This document shows positions 1-9,157 of a stretch of DNA of 64,000 nucleotides, piece by piece; the first letter of the stretch is position 1, and each line of letters begins with the position of its first letter. Under the pieces are notes generated by a model. The model saw only the letters and a program-made list of their open reading frames with translations. It was not told the DNA's origin and made no database searches. A program made the translations under genes and the position numbers. The stretch is from Streptomyces blattellae. Its GTDB lineage: Bacteria; Actinomycetota; Actinomycetes; Streptomycetales; Streptomycetaceae. The stretch covers positions 1-64,000 of the forward strand of contig NZ_WJBG01000117.1 of the NCBI RefSeq assembly GCF_009709555.1, in the 5' to 3' direction.

Positions 1-24
1 GACGCTGTTGGTTAATTCGGGCCC
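1..24 (+). repeat. Left terminal inverted repeat of the IS
   Basis: The sequence GACGCTGTTGGTTAATTCGG plus GCCC is the exact reverse complement of 1763-1786. Identity stops at base 25, so the arm is 24 bp as seen, although it could begin before the window. Confidence 0.93.
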
Positions 25-1706
25 TGTTGCTTCGCCCCGTCGACTTGGTCGGCGGGGCGAAGTGCTGCGAAGTGGCTGGTGCGGGTGCGGGCTCGTGGTG
101 TGCCGGTGAGGTGGGCGTCGATGCGGGTGAGGTTGATGGCGGCGCCTGTGAGCTGGTGCTGGAGACTGGTCTTTGCCAGGCCCCGGTAGCGGGATCTGCG
201 CAGGCCGCAGCGCTGGAGGCCTTGAGAAATGGTGCCCTCGACCCCGGCACGGATCTTGTAGCGTTCCTTCCACACGTCGGTCTGCTGCTCGGTCCGGGCG
301 GCCTGGACGGCTTCATGTTCGGCGCGGTGGCGCAGGGTGATCTCCCGGCGTTCGGCCTTCGGTGAGCTGACGCAGTCACGCAGGTGGGTGCAGGTGCGGC
401 AGTCGGCCGGGTTGAAACGAACCCGGATGACGGGTTGGCCGTGCTGCGAGTGCCGGTGGTGCCACTGCGTGCTGGTAATACCGTCCGGGCAGGTCACCTG
501 CTGTTTGTCCCAGTCGATGGTGAAGGCGTCCTGTCCGTAGGGGCCGTCCTTCTGGGCCGTGGTGTTGGCCGCCATCGGGCCGTGCAGAGCGATGCCGTGT
601 TCGCTGCGGGCGGCCACGACCTGGGCGGCGTTGGGGTAGCCGGCATCGACCCAGTGTTCGCCGGGCAGGCAGTCCCGTTCGGCGAGGGAGGCGTGGATCG
701 GGCCGGCCATCACGCTGTCCGGGACGGTGGCGTCGGTGGTGGCCACGTTTGTGATCAGGTTCGGGGTGTCCGGCTCGCAGGTCTCGGTGAGATGGGCCTT
801 GTATCCGTCCCACAGGATGTCGCGTTTCTTGCTGCCCCTCGCCTCGGGGTCATAGGGCGTGACCAGGCGCGTCGCGCCCGGCGGGCGGTCTTTTGGGTCC
901 CGCCGCCGCACCTCGCCCCCGGTCAGGTGGAAGTGCTGAACCCACATCTGCCGCAGAATCTGGACCGGCTCCAGCTCCCGCAGCCCGGCCGGCGCCCGGG
1001 GCGAGAAGACGGCCTCAAGCAGTCGCATCCCGTCAGCCCCGATCCGCCTGCCGACCTCCTCCCGTCCGACCTGGCCCTTGGGGAACCGGGAGTCCTCGGC
1101 CCGGGTGGCGTAATGCCTGAACCACTCTGGTTCGGCAACCTCCACCAGCCAGTCGGGGGCAGCCTGCGCGAGCGTGTTCAACGCCGAACGGAGCGTCTCC
1201 GCCACCATCTCCAGCCAGCACAGCTCCCGTGCCGCGGACTGAACATGCGTGGAGTCGGTCCTGGCCCGGCCTGCCGTCTTCAGCAGTCCTTTCTCCCGGG
1301 CCGCGGCCAGGATGCCGTCCAGCACCCGCCTGCCCGCCTCCGCCTCGATGAGGCGGTCGCGGAACTCCGACAACACCGAGAAGTCGAAGCCCGGATCAGT
1401 CAGTTCCAGCGCGAGGGCGTACTTGAAGTCGATCCTCGCCCGCACCGCCTCGGCGGCCTGCCGGTCGGTGAGACCCTCGACGAACTGCAACACCAGCACC
1501 AACGCCAGCCGCCCCGGTGACCAGGCAGGCTTCCCCCGCGCAGGGAAGAGATCCGCGAACTCCTCGTCGGTGAACAACGGTCCCAGCTCGTCCCGGACGC
1601 GGATCGCCAGGCTCCCCTTCGGGAACGCGGCCCGCGCCACCCGCACCGTCTCCACCGGAATCTCGCCCGGCCCGCTCGGCTGCATAGACATCGACACCCA
1701 CCCCAT
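12..1706 (-). CDS. IS1182-family DDE transposase
   Basis: This 564-residue protein should catalyse cut-and-paste movement of the surrounding element. It has an N-terminal DUF772-type domain (residues about 45-140, with [17 protein letters not shown]). A DDE-type core follows: a first Asp in RTDSTHV, a second in WVDAGYPN, and a Glu in AGVEGTISQ near the C-terminus, where a Cys-rich [10 protein letters not shown] segment precedes it. The stop codon lies almost inside the left terminal repeat, typical of compact IS. The start at 1706 is the longest; Met codons a few residues downstream (MSMQPSG or MQPSG) are equally possible because no clear ribosome site separates them. No frameshift is visible. 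The reading frame is full length for the family. Confidence 0.92.
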   Translation of the reverse strand: MGWVSMSMQPSGPGEIPVETVRVARAAFPKGSLAIRVRDELGPLFTDEEFADLFPARGKPAWSPGRLALVLVLQFVEGLTDRQAAEAVRARIDFKYALALELTDPGFDFSVLSEFRDRLIEAEAGRRVLDGILAAAREKGLLKTAGRARTDSTHVQSAARELCWLEMVAETLRSALNTLAQAAPDWLVEVAEPEWFRHYATRAEDSRFPKGQVGREEVGRRIGADGMRLLEAVFSPRAPAGLRELEPVQILRQMWVQHFHLTGGEVRRRDPKDRPPGATRLVTPYDPEARGSKKRDILWDGYKAHLTETCEPDTPNLITNVATTDATVPDSVMAGPIHASLAERDCLPGEHWVDAGYPNAAQVVAARSEHGIALHGPMAANTTAQKDGPYGQDAFTIDWDKQQVTCPDGITSTQWHHRHSQHGQPVIRVRFNPADCRTCTHLRDCVSSPKAERREITLRHRAEHEAVQAARTEQQTDVWKERYKIRAGVEGTISQGLQRCGLRRSRYRGLAKTSLQHQLTGAAINLTRIDAHLTGTPRARTRTSHFAALRPADQVDGAKQQGPN

Positions 1707-1712
1707 ACGACA

Positions 1713-1755
1713 ACGTCGGCTCCCAAGACCACAACCGGGTCTTGGGAGCCGACGT
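1713..1755 (-). promoter_or_regulatory. 18-bp hairpin in the transposase leader
   Basis: A perfect 18-bp stem (1713-1730 pairing with 1738-1755) with a 7-nt loop sits immediately upstream of the transposase start, on the side where chromosomal transcription would enter. There is no U-tract, so it is not a textbook terminator. By analogy with IS elements whose ends block read-through transcription or sequester the ribosome site, it may limit transposase expression. That role is inferred. Confidence 0.6.
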
Positions 1756-1762
1756 CACGCAC

Positions 1763-1786
1763 GGGCCCGAATTAACCAACAGCGTC
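1763..1786 (-). repeat. Right terminal inverted repeat of the IS
   Basis: Exact inverted copy of 1-24. Chromosomal sequence leading to trpD starts directly after base 1786. Confidence 0.93.
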
Positions 1787-1890
1787 CGATCACCGGACGG
1801 GGTCCTTCGCCGTGCTGTCGGCTGGATAGGGTGGGGCCACACTCTCTCCACGAGGGCTTTTCCCCTCGTACGACACCCAGGAGCGGCCTT

Positions 1891-2955
1891 ATGAGCGCTG
1901 TGACCCCCGCTGGAGGCGACACCGCGGCGGGCCGTTCCTGGCCCCTGCTGCTCAACGGCCTGCTGGAGGGCCGTGACCTGTCCGCCGACGACACCGCGTG
2001 GGCGATGGACCTGATCATGCGCGGTGAGGCGACCGACGCGCAGATCGCGGGGTTCGCGGTGGCGCTGCGGGCCAAGGGCGAGACCGTGGCGGAGATCGCC
2101 GGGCTCGTCCGGACGATGTACGACCACGCGAACGCGATCGAGGTGCCGGGGCGGACCGTCGACATCGTCGGCACGGGCGGTGACGGCGCGAAGACCGTGA
2201 ACATCTCCACCATGTCCGCGATCGTCGTCGCCGGCACCGGCGCGAAGGTCGTCAAGCACGGCAACCGGGCCGCGTCCTCGGCGTCGGGGGCCTCGGACGT
2301 CCTGGAGAAGCTGGGCGTCAACCTGGAGCTGACGCCGCAGCGGGTCGCCGAGGTCGCCGAGGAGGCCGGGATCACCTTCTGCTTCGCGGTGAAGTTCCAT
2401 CCCGCGCTGCGTCATGTGGCGGCGGCGCGCGGTCAGTTGGGGATCCGGACGACGTTCAACTTCCTCGGCCCGCTGACCAACCCGGCGCAGGTGAGGGCCC
2501 AGGCGGTGGGCGTCGCCGACCTCCGTATGGCGCCGATCGTGGCCGGCGTCCTCGCCGAGCGCGGCAACTCGTCCCTGGTGTTCCGCGGCGACGACGGCCT
2601 GGACGAGCTGACCACCACGGCCACCTCCCGGGTGTGGACCGTCCGCGACGGCAAGGTCACCGAGGAGTCCTTCGACCCGCGGGACGTCGGCCTGGAACAG
2701 GTACCGGTGCAGGCGCTCCGCGGCGCCGACGCGTCCTTCAACGCCGAGGTCGCGCGGCGTCTGCTGGACGGCGAGACGGGTCCCGTGCGGGAGGCCGTAC
2801 TGCTGAACTCGGCGGCTGCCCTGGTGGCGCTGGAGCCGACCGGGGCGCCGCTCGCCGAGCAGCTCCGCGACGGGATGGCGAAGGCGGCGGAGTCGATCGA
2901 CTCCGGGGCGGCGAAGCTGACGCTGGAGCGCTGGGTGGCCGCGAGCAACAAGTAG
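1891..2955 (+). CDS. trpD: Anthranilate phosphoribosyltransferase
   Basis: TrpD (354 aa) transfers phosphoribose from PRPP to anthranilate, the second committed step of tryptophan synthesis in the cytoplasm. The PRPP-binding motif [14 protein letters not shown] is present near residue 95, followed by KHGNRAASS and the anthranilate-site region NFLGPLTNP. The length is normal for the family. I chose the ATG at 1891 because AGGAG lies about 8 bases upstream and the family N-terminus ([11 protein letters not shown]) begins shortly after; the open frame continues further upstream only because of high GC. It stands alone here, apart from other trp genes, with an insertion sequence just upstream. 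The IS has replaced or displaced whatever lay 5' of base 1787, so its native promoter may be shortened. Confidence 0.97.
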   Translation: MSAVTPAGGDTAAGRSWPLLLNGLLEGRDLSADDTAWAMDLIMRGEATDAQIAGFAVALRAKGETVAEIAGLVRTMYDHANAIEVPGRTVDIVGTGGDGAKTVNISTMSAIVVAGTGAKVVKHGNRAASSASGASDVLEKLGVNLELTPQRVAEVAEEAGITFCFAVKFHPALRHVAAARGQLGIRTTFNFLGPLTNPAQVRAQAVGVADLRMAPIVAGVLAERGNSSLVFRGDDGLDELTTTATSRVWTVRDGKVTEESFDPRDVGLEQVPVQALRGADASFNAEVARRLLDGETGPVREAVLLNSAAALVALEPTGAPLAEQLRDGMAKAAESIDSGAAKLTLERWVAASNK

Positions 2956-3031
2956 CGCGGCACCGAACGGATGTCCCGCGATCCGGACACGGGTTGCGGG
3001 ACGTCGATCATCTGACGTACTTTCCTGTCCA

Positions 3032-3165
3032 GGTCATGAGTGACAGTCATGAGGCCCCGGCCGACTGTCCGGCAACCCTCCGTCCGTGGCGGGGTGCCCC
3101 GGGTGAAGACCAGGCCGTAGGCAGCGAGGTCTACGGCAAGCGCGGGCCCCTCTCGACACCAGGGG
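3032..3165 (+). promoter_or_regulatory. SAM-IV-type S-adenosylmethionine riboswitch
   Basis: The 5' region of the next gene carries the conserved core of the SAM-I/SAM-IV clan: GGTCATGAGTG at 3032, CCGGCAACCCTCC near 3069-3081, and GGGGTGCCCCGGGTGAAGAC near 3091-3110, with GGTC/GACC able to close the first helix. The extra helices after the core (3115-3165) and the actinobacterial host point to SAM-IV rather than SAM-I. Such elements normally switch off sulfur or methionine genes when SAM is abundant. Mechanism here (termination or start occlusion) is not clear from the sequence. The 3' border is approximate. Confidence 0.88.
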
Positions 3166-3275
3166 TCCTGGTCGTTCGAGGGAGTCTTCCGTGAGCAAGC
3201 GAATGCGATAGGGCGCCGAGCCCCGCCTCCACACACCCATTTCGCTCTTCTTGAAACGCCCACGGGAGTTCCCCC

Positions 3276-4643
3276 ATGTCTGTCTTCACCGCTGCCTCCG
3301 CCCAGTCGCTCTGTGCCCAGCTGCCCGTTCTGGGCCGGGATGTCACTGTCCCGCTCGTCACCGGCGGCGAGGTCACCTACGCCGCGCTCGACTACGCGGC
3401 CAGCGCCCCCGCCCTCCAGCGGGTCTGGGACGACGTGGCGGCGTACGCGCCGTACTACGGCAGCGTGCACCGCGGCGCCGGCTACCTCTCCCAGCTCTCC
3501 ACCGACCTCTTCGAGAACGCGCGCGGGACGGTCGCCGAGTTCCTCGACTGCCGCAGCGACGACCAGCTGGTCTTCACCCGCTCCACCACCGACTCGCTCA
3601 ACCTGCTGGCCGCCGCGCTCCCCGCCGGCTGCCAGGTCTTCGTCTTCGAGACCGAGCACCACGCCTCCCTGCTGCCCTGGCGCGACGCCCTCGTCACCTG
3701 CCTCGACGCGCCCCGCACCCCGTGCCAGGCCGTAGAGACCCTGGAGCGCGCCCTCGCCGACCGCGACCCCGACGGCCCGGCCCTGGTCTGCGTCACCGGC
3801 GCCTCGAACGTCACCGGCGAGCTGTGGCCGGTACGAGAGCTGGCCGCGACCGCGCACGCGCACGGCGCCCGGATCGTCCTGGACGCCGCCCAGCTGGCCC
3901 CGCACCACCCGGTGAGCGTCCGCGACCTGGACGTGGACTGGGTGGCCTTCTCGGGCCACAAGCTGTACGCCCCGTTCGGCTCGGGCGTGCTGGCCGGCCG
4001 CGCGGACTGGCTGCGTGCGGCCGAGCCGTATCTCGCGGGCGGCGGCGCCAGCCGGAAGGTGTCCCGGCGCACGGACGGGGGAGTGGACGTGGAGTGGCAC
4101 GACACGGCCGCCCGGCATGAGGCGGGCTCCCCGAACGTCATCGGCGCCTACTCCATCGCCTCCGCCTGCAAGGCCCTGACGGAAGCGGGCTTCGACACCC
4201 TGGTCGCCCGTGAGCGGCACCTGATCGCCAAGGTCCGCGCGGGGCTAGCGGAGGTCCCCGAGGTCCGGATCCTCTCCCTGTTCGGCGACGACGCCCCGCG
4301 CGTCGGCGTCATCTCCTTCGTCGTCGACGGCTGGAACAGCTCGCACTTCGCCGCGGCCCTCTCCGCCGAGTACGGCATCGGCGTCCGCGACGGCCTGTTC
4401 TGCGCCCACCCGCTGGTCCGCACCCTGCTCGGCAGCGACCCGCAGACCCAGGGCGAGTGCGGGGCTCCCGAGGCCGCGCCCGGCGAGAAGTCCCTCAACG
4501 CCATCCGCGTGAGCTTCGGCGCGGGCACGCCGGACGAGCACGTCGAGCGGTTCGTGAACGCGGTGACCGAGCTGGTCCGGGACGGCGCCCGGTGGAACTA
4601 CCGCACGGAGGACGGGCGTTGCGTGCCCGACACCTCCGCGTGA
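3276..4643 (+). CDS. Class V aminotransferase (cysteine-desulfurase-like)
   Basis: This 455-residue PLP enzyme belongs to aminotransferase class V. Its PLP lysine lies in FSGHKLYAPFGSG, the histidine before it matches the family, and the DAAQLAPH and TEHHAS segments form the cofactor pocket. It resembles NifS/SufS-like and selenocysteine-lyase-like proteins but lacks an obvious catalytic-Cys loop of a dedicated Fe-S desulfurase; a C-terminal stretch (GSDPQTQGECGAPE) looks like an insertion. Its ATG at 3276 follows GGGAGTT. The SAM riboswitch in its leader places it in sulfur or methionine metabolism, for example as a C-S lyase or cysteine-derived sulfur donor. The exact substrate cannot be read from sequence. 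Confidence 0.9.
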   Translation: MSVFTAASAQSLCAQLPVLGRDVTVPLVTGGEVTYAALDYAASAPALQRVWDDVAAYAPYYGSVHRGAGYLSQLSTDLFENARGTVAEFLDCRSDDQLVFTRSTTDSLNLLAAALPAGCQVFVFETEHHASLLPWRDALVTCLDAPRTPCQAVETLERALADRDPDGPALVCVTGASNVTGELWPVRELAATAHAHGARIVLDAAQLAPHHPVSVRDLDVDWVAFSGHKLYAPFGSGVLAGRADWLRAAEPYLAGGGASRKVSRRTDGGVDVEWHDTAARHEAGSPNVIGAYSIASACKALTEAGFDTLVARERHLIAKVRAGLAEVPEVRILSLFGDDAPRVGVISFVVDGWNSSHFAAALSAEYGIGVRDGLFCAHPLVRTLLGSDPQTQGECGAPEAAPGEKSLNAIRVSFGAGTPDEHVERFVNAVTELVRDGARWNYRTEDGRCVPDTSA

Positions 4644-4654
4644 ACGGGTAGCCG

Positions 4655-5035
4655 GGCACCCGGAAGGATCATCCCCAGCGCGCGCTCTGTGGCGTCGGTG
4701 AGCAGTTCCGAGGCCCGCACCAGCGCCTCGGGCCAGGGCCGGCACCGGGCGTCCGTGCAGCTTGGCCCGTCGTGCCACCTCGGCGGGGACCTTCCCGCGG
4801 GGCGTCCGGTGGTCCAGTGCGCCCTCGGCGGTGACCACCAGGTCGGCGCGGGCCGGCCCGGCGTCCGGGGCGAGGTGGTCGAGCAGGACGTCGAAGCGGG
4901 GCAGGAGTCCGGCGCCCAGGCCACCGGAGGCGCCGATGCCGGGACCGCCGTGCAGATCGGTGCCGGTGCGGGTCAGGTCGCGGGTGAGGCCTCGGCCCAG
5001 TGCCGCAAACCGGCCGACAACTCCTGGCGGCACCC
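4655..5035 (-). pseudogene. Glycerate kinase remnant
   Basis: Translating the minus strand gives pieces of the C-terminal half of a GlxK-type glycerate kinase, such as GIGASGGLGAGLLPRFDVLLD and ADLVVTAEGALDHRTPRGKVP (near 4780-4960). The terminal helix SELLTDATERALGM lies in another frame near 4660-4710, so at least one frameshift is needed. The N-terminal half is absent; the remnant abuts the stop of the Lrp-like gene. The family normally runs to about 370 residues, and only about 125 are represented. It is a decayed gene on the same strand as its downstream neighbours. Confidence 0.82.
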
Positions 5036-5317
5036 TCAGCTGTCGAGCCCGATCGCGAACGCCGCCTCCAGGTCGTGCTGGGAGTAGGTACGGAACGCCA
5101 CATGCGTGTCCGTCGCCTCCACGCCGGGGATCTTGCTGATGCGGCCGGGGATGACGTCGGCCAGATCCTCGTGCTGCTTCACCCGGACCATGGCGATCAG
5201 GTCGTAGGTGCCGGTGACGGAGAAGACCTCGCTGACGGAGTCCAGAGCCGCGATCGACTCCGCGATCTCGGGGATCCGGTCCACGCTGGTCTTGATGAGC
5301 ACGATCGCGGTGATCAC
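5036..5317 (-). CDS. Stand-alone Lrp/AsnC ligand-binding (RAM) protein
   Basis: A 93-residue protein consisting only of the RAM domain of Lrp/AsnC regulators, with no helix-turn-helix. The start MITAIVLIKT, the VTGTYDLIAMVRV strand and GVEATDTHVAFRTY near the C-terminus are typical. Such stand-alone domains form octamers that bind amino acids and may modulate full Lrp proteins or enzymes; the target here is unknown. Its ATG overlaps the stop of the upstream rhomboid gene by four bases (ATGA), so the two are translationally coupled. Confidence 0.93.
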   Translation of the reverse strand: MITAIVLIKTSVDRIPEIAESIAALDSVSEVFSVTGTYDLIAMVRVKQHEDLADVIPGRISKIPGVEATDTHVAFRTYSQHDLEAAFAIGLDS

Positions 5318-6051
5318 GGCTGTTTCTCTCTCTCGGGGGCCGGCGAAGCTGGGGTCCGCCTCACTCTAGTCGTACGGCCGAATCTGGCCCACGCGTAACA
5401 GAGGCCCAGGCCGAAGCCGGTCAGATGGGCCAGGTAGGCCACGCTCGGACCGTGGGAGTCGCGGGTCGCCGCCAGCCACTGCAGCACCGCCCAGAAGGGC
5501 AGGACGACCCAGGCCGGAAAGCGCAGGGGAAGGAAGAAGAGAAACGGCAGGAGACTGGTCACCCGGGCTCGGGGGAACAGGTACAGGAACGCACCGAGGA
5601 CCGCCGAGATCGCCCCGGAGGCACCGACCAGGGCCTGCTCGGAGTCGGCGTTGGCAGCCGCGTAGGCCAGCAAAGCCAGATAGCCGCAGCCGACGTAGAA
5701 GAGGGTGAACTGCATGCGGCCCATCCGTTCCTCGGTCATCGCCCCGAAGACGTAGAGAAAGAGCATGTTGCCCAGCAGATGCACCCAGCTGCCGTGGACG
5801 AACAGGGCCGTGGCCGGAGTGAGCGTCGCCCGCGGGGAGCCCTCGAACAGCTCTGCGGGGACCACCCCCCAGCGGTGGAAGTAGTGCCGCTGGGCGGCGA
5901 GCAGCGCGTCGCCGGAGCCGTACGCCGGATTGAGCCCCGCCGCCGGGCCGGCCAGAAAGAGCAGACAGCAGGTGGCGATCAGGGTGTACGTCATCGGGGC
6001 GGACGGGATCCGGATGGCCTTGACCGCCGATGCGCTCCAGTTGCTGATCAT
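5314..6051 (-). CDS. Rhomboid-family intramembrane serine protease
   Basis: A membrane protease of about 245 residues with six or so hydrophobic segments. The nucleophile Ser145 lies in the GASGA motif and the general base His209 in YLAHLTGFG; the HGSWVHLLGN segment (His91, Asn95) supplies the oxyanion pocket. These are the catalytic features of active rhomboids, which cleave transmembrane helices of substrate proteins. The open frame extends to 6165, but the ATG at 6051 fits the first membrane segment (TLIATCCLLFLAG) better; no strong ribosome site marks either. It forms an operon with the RAM-domain gene through a 4-bp overlap. Confidence 0.92.
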   Translation of the reverse strand: MISNWSASAVKAIRIPSAPMTYTLIATCCLLFLAGPAAGLNPAYGSGDALLAAQRHYFHRWGVVPAELFEGSPRATLTPATALFVHGSWVHLLGNMLFLYVFGAMTEERMGRMQFTLFYVGCGYLALLAYAAANADSEQALVGASGAISAVLGAFLYLFPRARVTSLLPFLFFLPLRFPAWVVLPFWAVLQWLAATRDSHGPSVAYLAHLTGFGLGLCYAWARFGRTTRVRRTPASPAPEREKQP

Positions 6052-6218
6052 GACCACAGAGCATGACGTAACGGGACGCAGCGTCACAGACCGCCTCGCC
6101 GCCGGACCGGCCGGTGGACGGACGGGCGTCGAGTACGCGCCAGGCCGTAGGGTTACGAGCCACACGCGTCAGGGAAGCTGGCGTGACACGGACACTAGAA
6201 GGAAAGCGAACAGTCACG

Positions 6219-6458
6219 ATGACGGTTCCCCTGCCGACCGCCTCGACGCGGTGGCGCTGCACCCTCTGCGGCAATCTCACGCGCTTCGACGTGACCCGCT
6301 CGTCGAAGGTCGTCGAGTACGTCCACCTCGATCTTGCCGGGGAGCCGAAGGTGGAGGAGCGCGAAGTGGTCAGTGAGACGATCGAATCGGTGCGCTGTCG
6401 CTGGTGCAACGCAGTGGACCAGGTGGAACTCGTGGACAGGCCGGGCGCCGGCTCCTGA
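6219..6458 (+). CDS. Small zinc-ribbon protein
   Basis: A 79-residue protein with two CxxC knuckles (Cys14/Cys17 and Cys60/Cys63) separated by a conserved acidic strand region, which should hold one zinc ion. Homologues of this size sit in the same place in Streptomyces genomes, by my recollection. The ATG at 6219 is preceded by AAGGAAAG about 12 bases away; longer starts would add an unconserved basic tail. No catalytic residues are visible. A nucleic-acid or protein-binding role is possible but not shown. Confidence 0.8.
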   Translation: MTVPLPTASTRWRCTLCGNLTRFDVTRSSKVVEYVHLDLAGEPKVEEREVVSETIESVRCRWCNAVDQVELVDRPGAGS

Positions 6459-6495
6459 CGGGAGTGGCCCCCGCACAGGTAATGGGGTGTGACGG

Positions 6496-7839
6496 ATGGT
6501 GGAGAGCGCAGGCGGGGGGCCGGGCGACGGCGCCGCTGAGGTGCTCGACCGTCCGCTGCCCGACGGGGTGCGACGGCGGGTCGTGCAGATCGTCTCGGAC
6601 GGTTTCGGCGGGCTGACCGTCCCCGAACTGCCCGCACAGCTGCGGCAGTATGCCCGGTTCGCCCCCAATCGTCGGGTCAGGTTCGCCGGCAACGCGATGG
6701 CGGCGGCCCTGGAGACCGAACCGCTGTTCCGGCAGCGCATCGGCGAGAAGTTCAGAGAGGCGCAGCCGGAGCTGTCCGGCGCCCTCGACTCCGGCTCGCC
6801 GCCCCCGGCCGCGGACCCGCTCGACGTGGCGGCCGCGGCCTATGTGCTGCGCCCCACCGGCTGGGTGAAGCTCGTGACCGCGGCCGGTGAGGAGGCCCAG
6901 CGCGCCGACGCCGAGCGGGCCGACGACGAGAGCCGCGCCGAACTGGAGCGGCTGCGCACCGAACTCGACCGGGTCCGTGACCAGAGCCGGGCCGAGACCG
7001 AGCGGCTGCGCACCGAGCTGGACTCGGCGAAGAAGGAAGCCGATGCGCTGCACCGCAAGCTGCGCGCTGCCCTCAGTGACGTCAGGCGGGGGGAGGCGGC
7101 GCTGCGCAAGGTGCACGGCGAGATCGAGGCCGTACGCGCCGAGACACAGGCGCAGGTGTCCGCCGCGGAGAGCGAGAGCCGGCGGCTGAAGTCGCGGCTG
7201 GGGGAGGCGGAGGCCGCCCTGGAGGCCGCCCGCCGGGCGGCCAGGGAGGGCCGCAGCGTCGAGGACATGCGCGTACGGCTGCTGCTGGACACCGTGCTCG
7301 ACGCGGCCCAGGGGCTGCGGCGGGAACTGGCGTTGCCGCCGGTGTCGGTACGTCCGGCCGAGACCGTGGATGCGGTCGAACCGGGACGAATGACCCCCAA
7401 GGACATCGCGGCGCGGGCGTTGTCCGAAAACGACCCCGCGATCCTCGATCAGCTTCTGGCGCTGCCGCAGGCACATCTGGTCGTCGACGGCTACAACGTC
7501 ACCAAGACCGGCTATCCCCAAATGCCGCTGGAGAAGCAGCGTTTGCGGCTGCTGGGGCAGCTCTCGCAACTCGCCGCGCAGACCGGCGCGGAGGTGACCT
7601 GTGTCTTCGACGGCGCCGAGCTGGCGGCGCCGGTGTTGCTCGCACCGCCGAGAGGTGTGCGGGTTCTCTTCTCCAAACCGGGCGTCACCGCCGACGAGTT
7701 GATCCGCCAGCTGGTGCGCGCCGAGCCGCCGGGGCGTCCGGTCATCGTCGCCTCGACCGACCGCGAGGTGGCCGACGGGGTCGCGAAGGCGGGCGCCCGT
7801 CCGGTGGCGTCTGCGGTGCTTCTCAAGCGACTGTCCTGA
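6496..7839 (+). CDS. NYN-domain (PIN-like) putative RNase with coiled coil
   Basis: A 447-residue cytoplasmic protein in three parts: an N-terminal helical domain (about 1-130), a long Arg/Glu-rich coiled coil (about 130-265), and a C-terminal NYN/YacP-like domain (about 320-447). The NYN fold keeps its acidic residues in LVVDGYNV, VTCVFDGAEL, VTADELI and VASTDREVAD, consistent with a metal-dependent ribonuclease. Substrate is unknown. The related YacP (Rae1) of Bacillus is a ribosome-associated endonuclease but lacks the coiled coil. It lies 37 bp after the zinc-ribbon gene on the same strand and may be co-transcribed with it. Confidence 0.88.
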   Translation: MVESAGGGPGDGAAEVLDRPLPDGVRRRVVQIVSDGFGGLTVPELPAQLRQYARFAPNRRVRFAGNAMAAALETEPLFRQRIGEKFREAQPELSGALDSGSPPPAADPLDVAAAAYVLRPTGWVKLVTAAGEEAQRADAERADDESRAELERLRTELDRVRDQSRAETERLRTELDSAKKEADALHRKLRAALSDVRRGEAALRKVHGEIEAVRAETQAQVSAAESESRRLKSRLGEAEAALEAARRAAREGRSVEDMRVRLLLDTVLDAAQGLRRELALPPVSVRPAETVDAVEPGRMTPKDIAARALSENDPAILDQLLALPQAHLVVDGYNVTKTGYPQMPLEKQRLRLLGQLSQLAAQTGAEVTCVFDGAELAAPVLLAPPRGVRVLFSKPGVTADELIRQLVRAEPPGRPVIVASTDREVADGVAKAGARPVASAVLLKRLS

Positions 7840-8049
7840 AGGTCGACGTACAGGTTTAATGCCCGAATTGGCGGATCTGTCACGCAACGTAGTGTCAATC
7901 GTGCATCACTGCATGTGAGTTGCGAGTAAAGAATGCGGTCCGTAACCAGGATTTTTCGCCCCGGGATTTGAACTGATCACAACCGGGTCACTAAGGTCTG
8001 GCTTCGAACCTCCGAGCGGGTGATCACTCACAAGAAGGAGTTCGCCTCC

Positions 8050-9084
8050 GTGGCGTTCCATCGTCGACCCAAGCAGCCCAGTCGCACGCGCGTGACCGTG
8101 CTGACCACCGCCGCTGCCGCTGCCGTGGCCTTCAGTGCCAATGCCGCCAATGCCGCGCCCAGCGAGCAGCCGAGCAAGGACGAGGTCAAGGCCAAGGTCG
8201 ACAAGCTCTACGAAGAGGCGGAGCAGGCCACCGAGAAGTACAACGGGGCCAGGGAGAAGCAGGAGAAGCTCCAGAAGGAGATCTCCACCATCCAGGACAA
8301 CGTCGCCCGCGGCCAGGAAGAGCTCAACGAGCTGCGCGACGACATGGGCCTGGCGGCAGCCGCCCAGTACCGCACCGGCTCCGTGGACGAGTCCGTCCAG
8401 CTCTTCCTGTCGTCGGACCCGGACGACTACCTGGACCGGGCGACCACCGCCGACCAGCTCAGCGCCCAGCAGGTCGAGCAGCTGAACAGGATCCAGGACA
8501 AGCAGCGCGAACTCGCCCAGGACCGTGCCGAGGCGTCCGACAAGCTCAAGGACCTCGCCGCCACCCGCACCGAGCTGGGCAGCAAGAAGAAGGAAGTCCA
8601 GGGCAAGCTCGCCGAGGCGCAGAAGCTGCTCAACTCCCTGACGGCCGCCGAGAAGGCCGCCCTCGCCGCCGAGGACGCCCGCGCCAGCCGCTCCGCCTCC
8701 GAGCGCGTGGACCTCGGCAACACCGGCGCCGCCTCCGGCCGGGCCATGGCCGCCTTCCAGGCCGCCCAGAGCGTGCTCGGCTCGCCCTACGTCTACGGCG
8801 CCTCCGGCCCGTCCTCCTTCGACTGCTCCGGCCTGACCTCCTGGGCCTTCGCCCAGGCCGGCGTCTCCATACCCCGGACCTCACAGGCCCAGGCCAGCGC
8901 CGGCACGCGCATCTACTCGCAGAGCGACCTCAAGGTCGGCGACCTGGTCCTCTTCTACGGCGATCTGCACCACGTCGGCTTCTACGCGGGCAACGGCCAG
9001 GTGCTGCACGCCCCCCGCACCGGCACGGTCGTGCGCTACGAGTCGATCAATAACATGCCGTTCCAGTTCGGCGTCCGGATCTGA
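8050..9084 (+). CDS. Secreted NlpC/P60 peptidoglycan endopeptidase (copy 1)
   Basis: A 344-residue exported hydrolase expected to cut stem peptides of peptidoglycan, most often the D-Glu to diaminopimelate bond. After a signal peptide (basic VAFHRRPKQPSRTR, hydrophobic run, AANAAP cleavage site) comes a long coiled coil, then the NlpC/P60 domain with Cys259 in SSFDCSGL, His307/308 in DLHHVGFY, and a third polar residue in VLHAPRTG. The GTG at 8050 is chosen because AGAAGGAG ends 9 bases before it; the upstream GTG at 8020 would place the Shine-Dalgarno inside the gene. The coiled-coil plus NlpC layout matches the RipA/CwlO class. A paralogue follows on the same strand. Confidence 0.94.
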   Translation: MAFHRRPKQPSRTRVTVLTTAAAAAVAFSANAANAAPSEQPSKDEVKAKVDKLYEEAEQATEKYNGAREKQEKLQKEISTIQDNVARGQEELNELRDDMGLAAAAQYRTGSVDESVQLFLSSDPDDYLDRATTADQLSAQQVEQLNRIQDKQRELAQDRAEASDKLKDLAATRTELGSKKKEVQGKLAEAQKLLNSLTAAEKAALAAEDARASRSASERVDLGNTGAASGRAMAAFQAAQSVLGSPYVYGASGPSSFDCSGLTSWAFAQAGVSIPRTSQAQASAGTRIYSQSDLKVGDLVLFYGDLHHVGFYAGNGQVLHAPRTGTVVRYESINNMPFQFGVRI

Positions 9085-9157
9085 GCCCGCTCCCAGCCCA
9101 AGATCAACACAGCGTGCCGCCCGTTCGGGCGAATCACAACCGCCGAACCTGACCCCG

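Larger units (their letters stand above)
1..1786. mobile_element. Intact IS1182-type insertion sequence
   Basis: The element is bounded by perfect 24-bp terminal inverted repeats at 1-24 and 1763-1786, and one long transposase gene fills the space between them. It starts at the first base of the window, so a flanking target duplication on the left cannot be seen. The right end lies about 104 bp upstream of trpD. The single-ORF DDE layout fits the IS1182 family. That family assignment rests on protein appearance and was not checked by a search. With ends and ORF both intact, the copy is probably recent and possibly active. Confidence 0.9.

Noticed and set aside
7850..8049. Possible c-di-AMP (ydaO-type) riboswitch before the NlpC/P60 gene
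   Set aside because: Such elements precede cell-wall hydrolase genes in Streptomyces, but I could not find the conserved core segments in order in this 200-bp leader.
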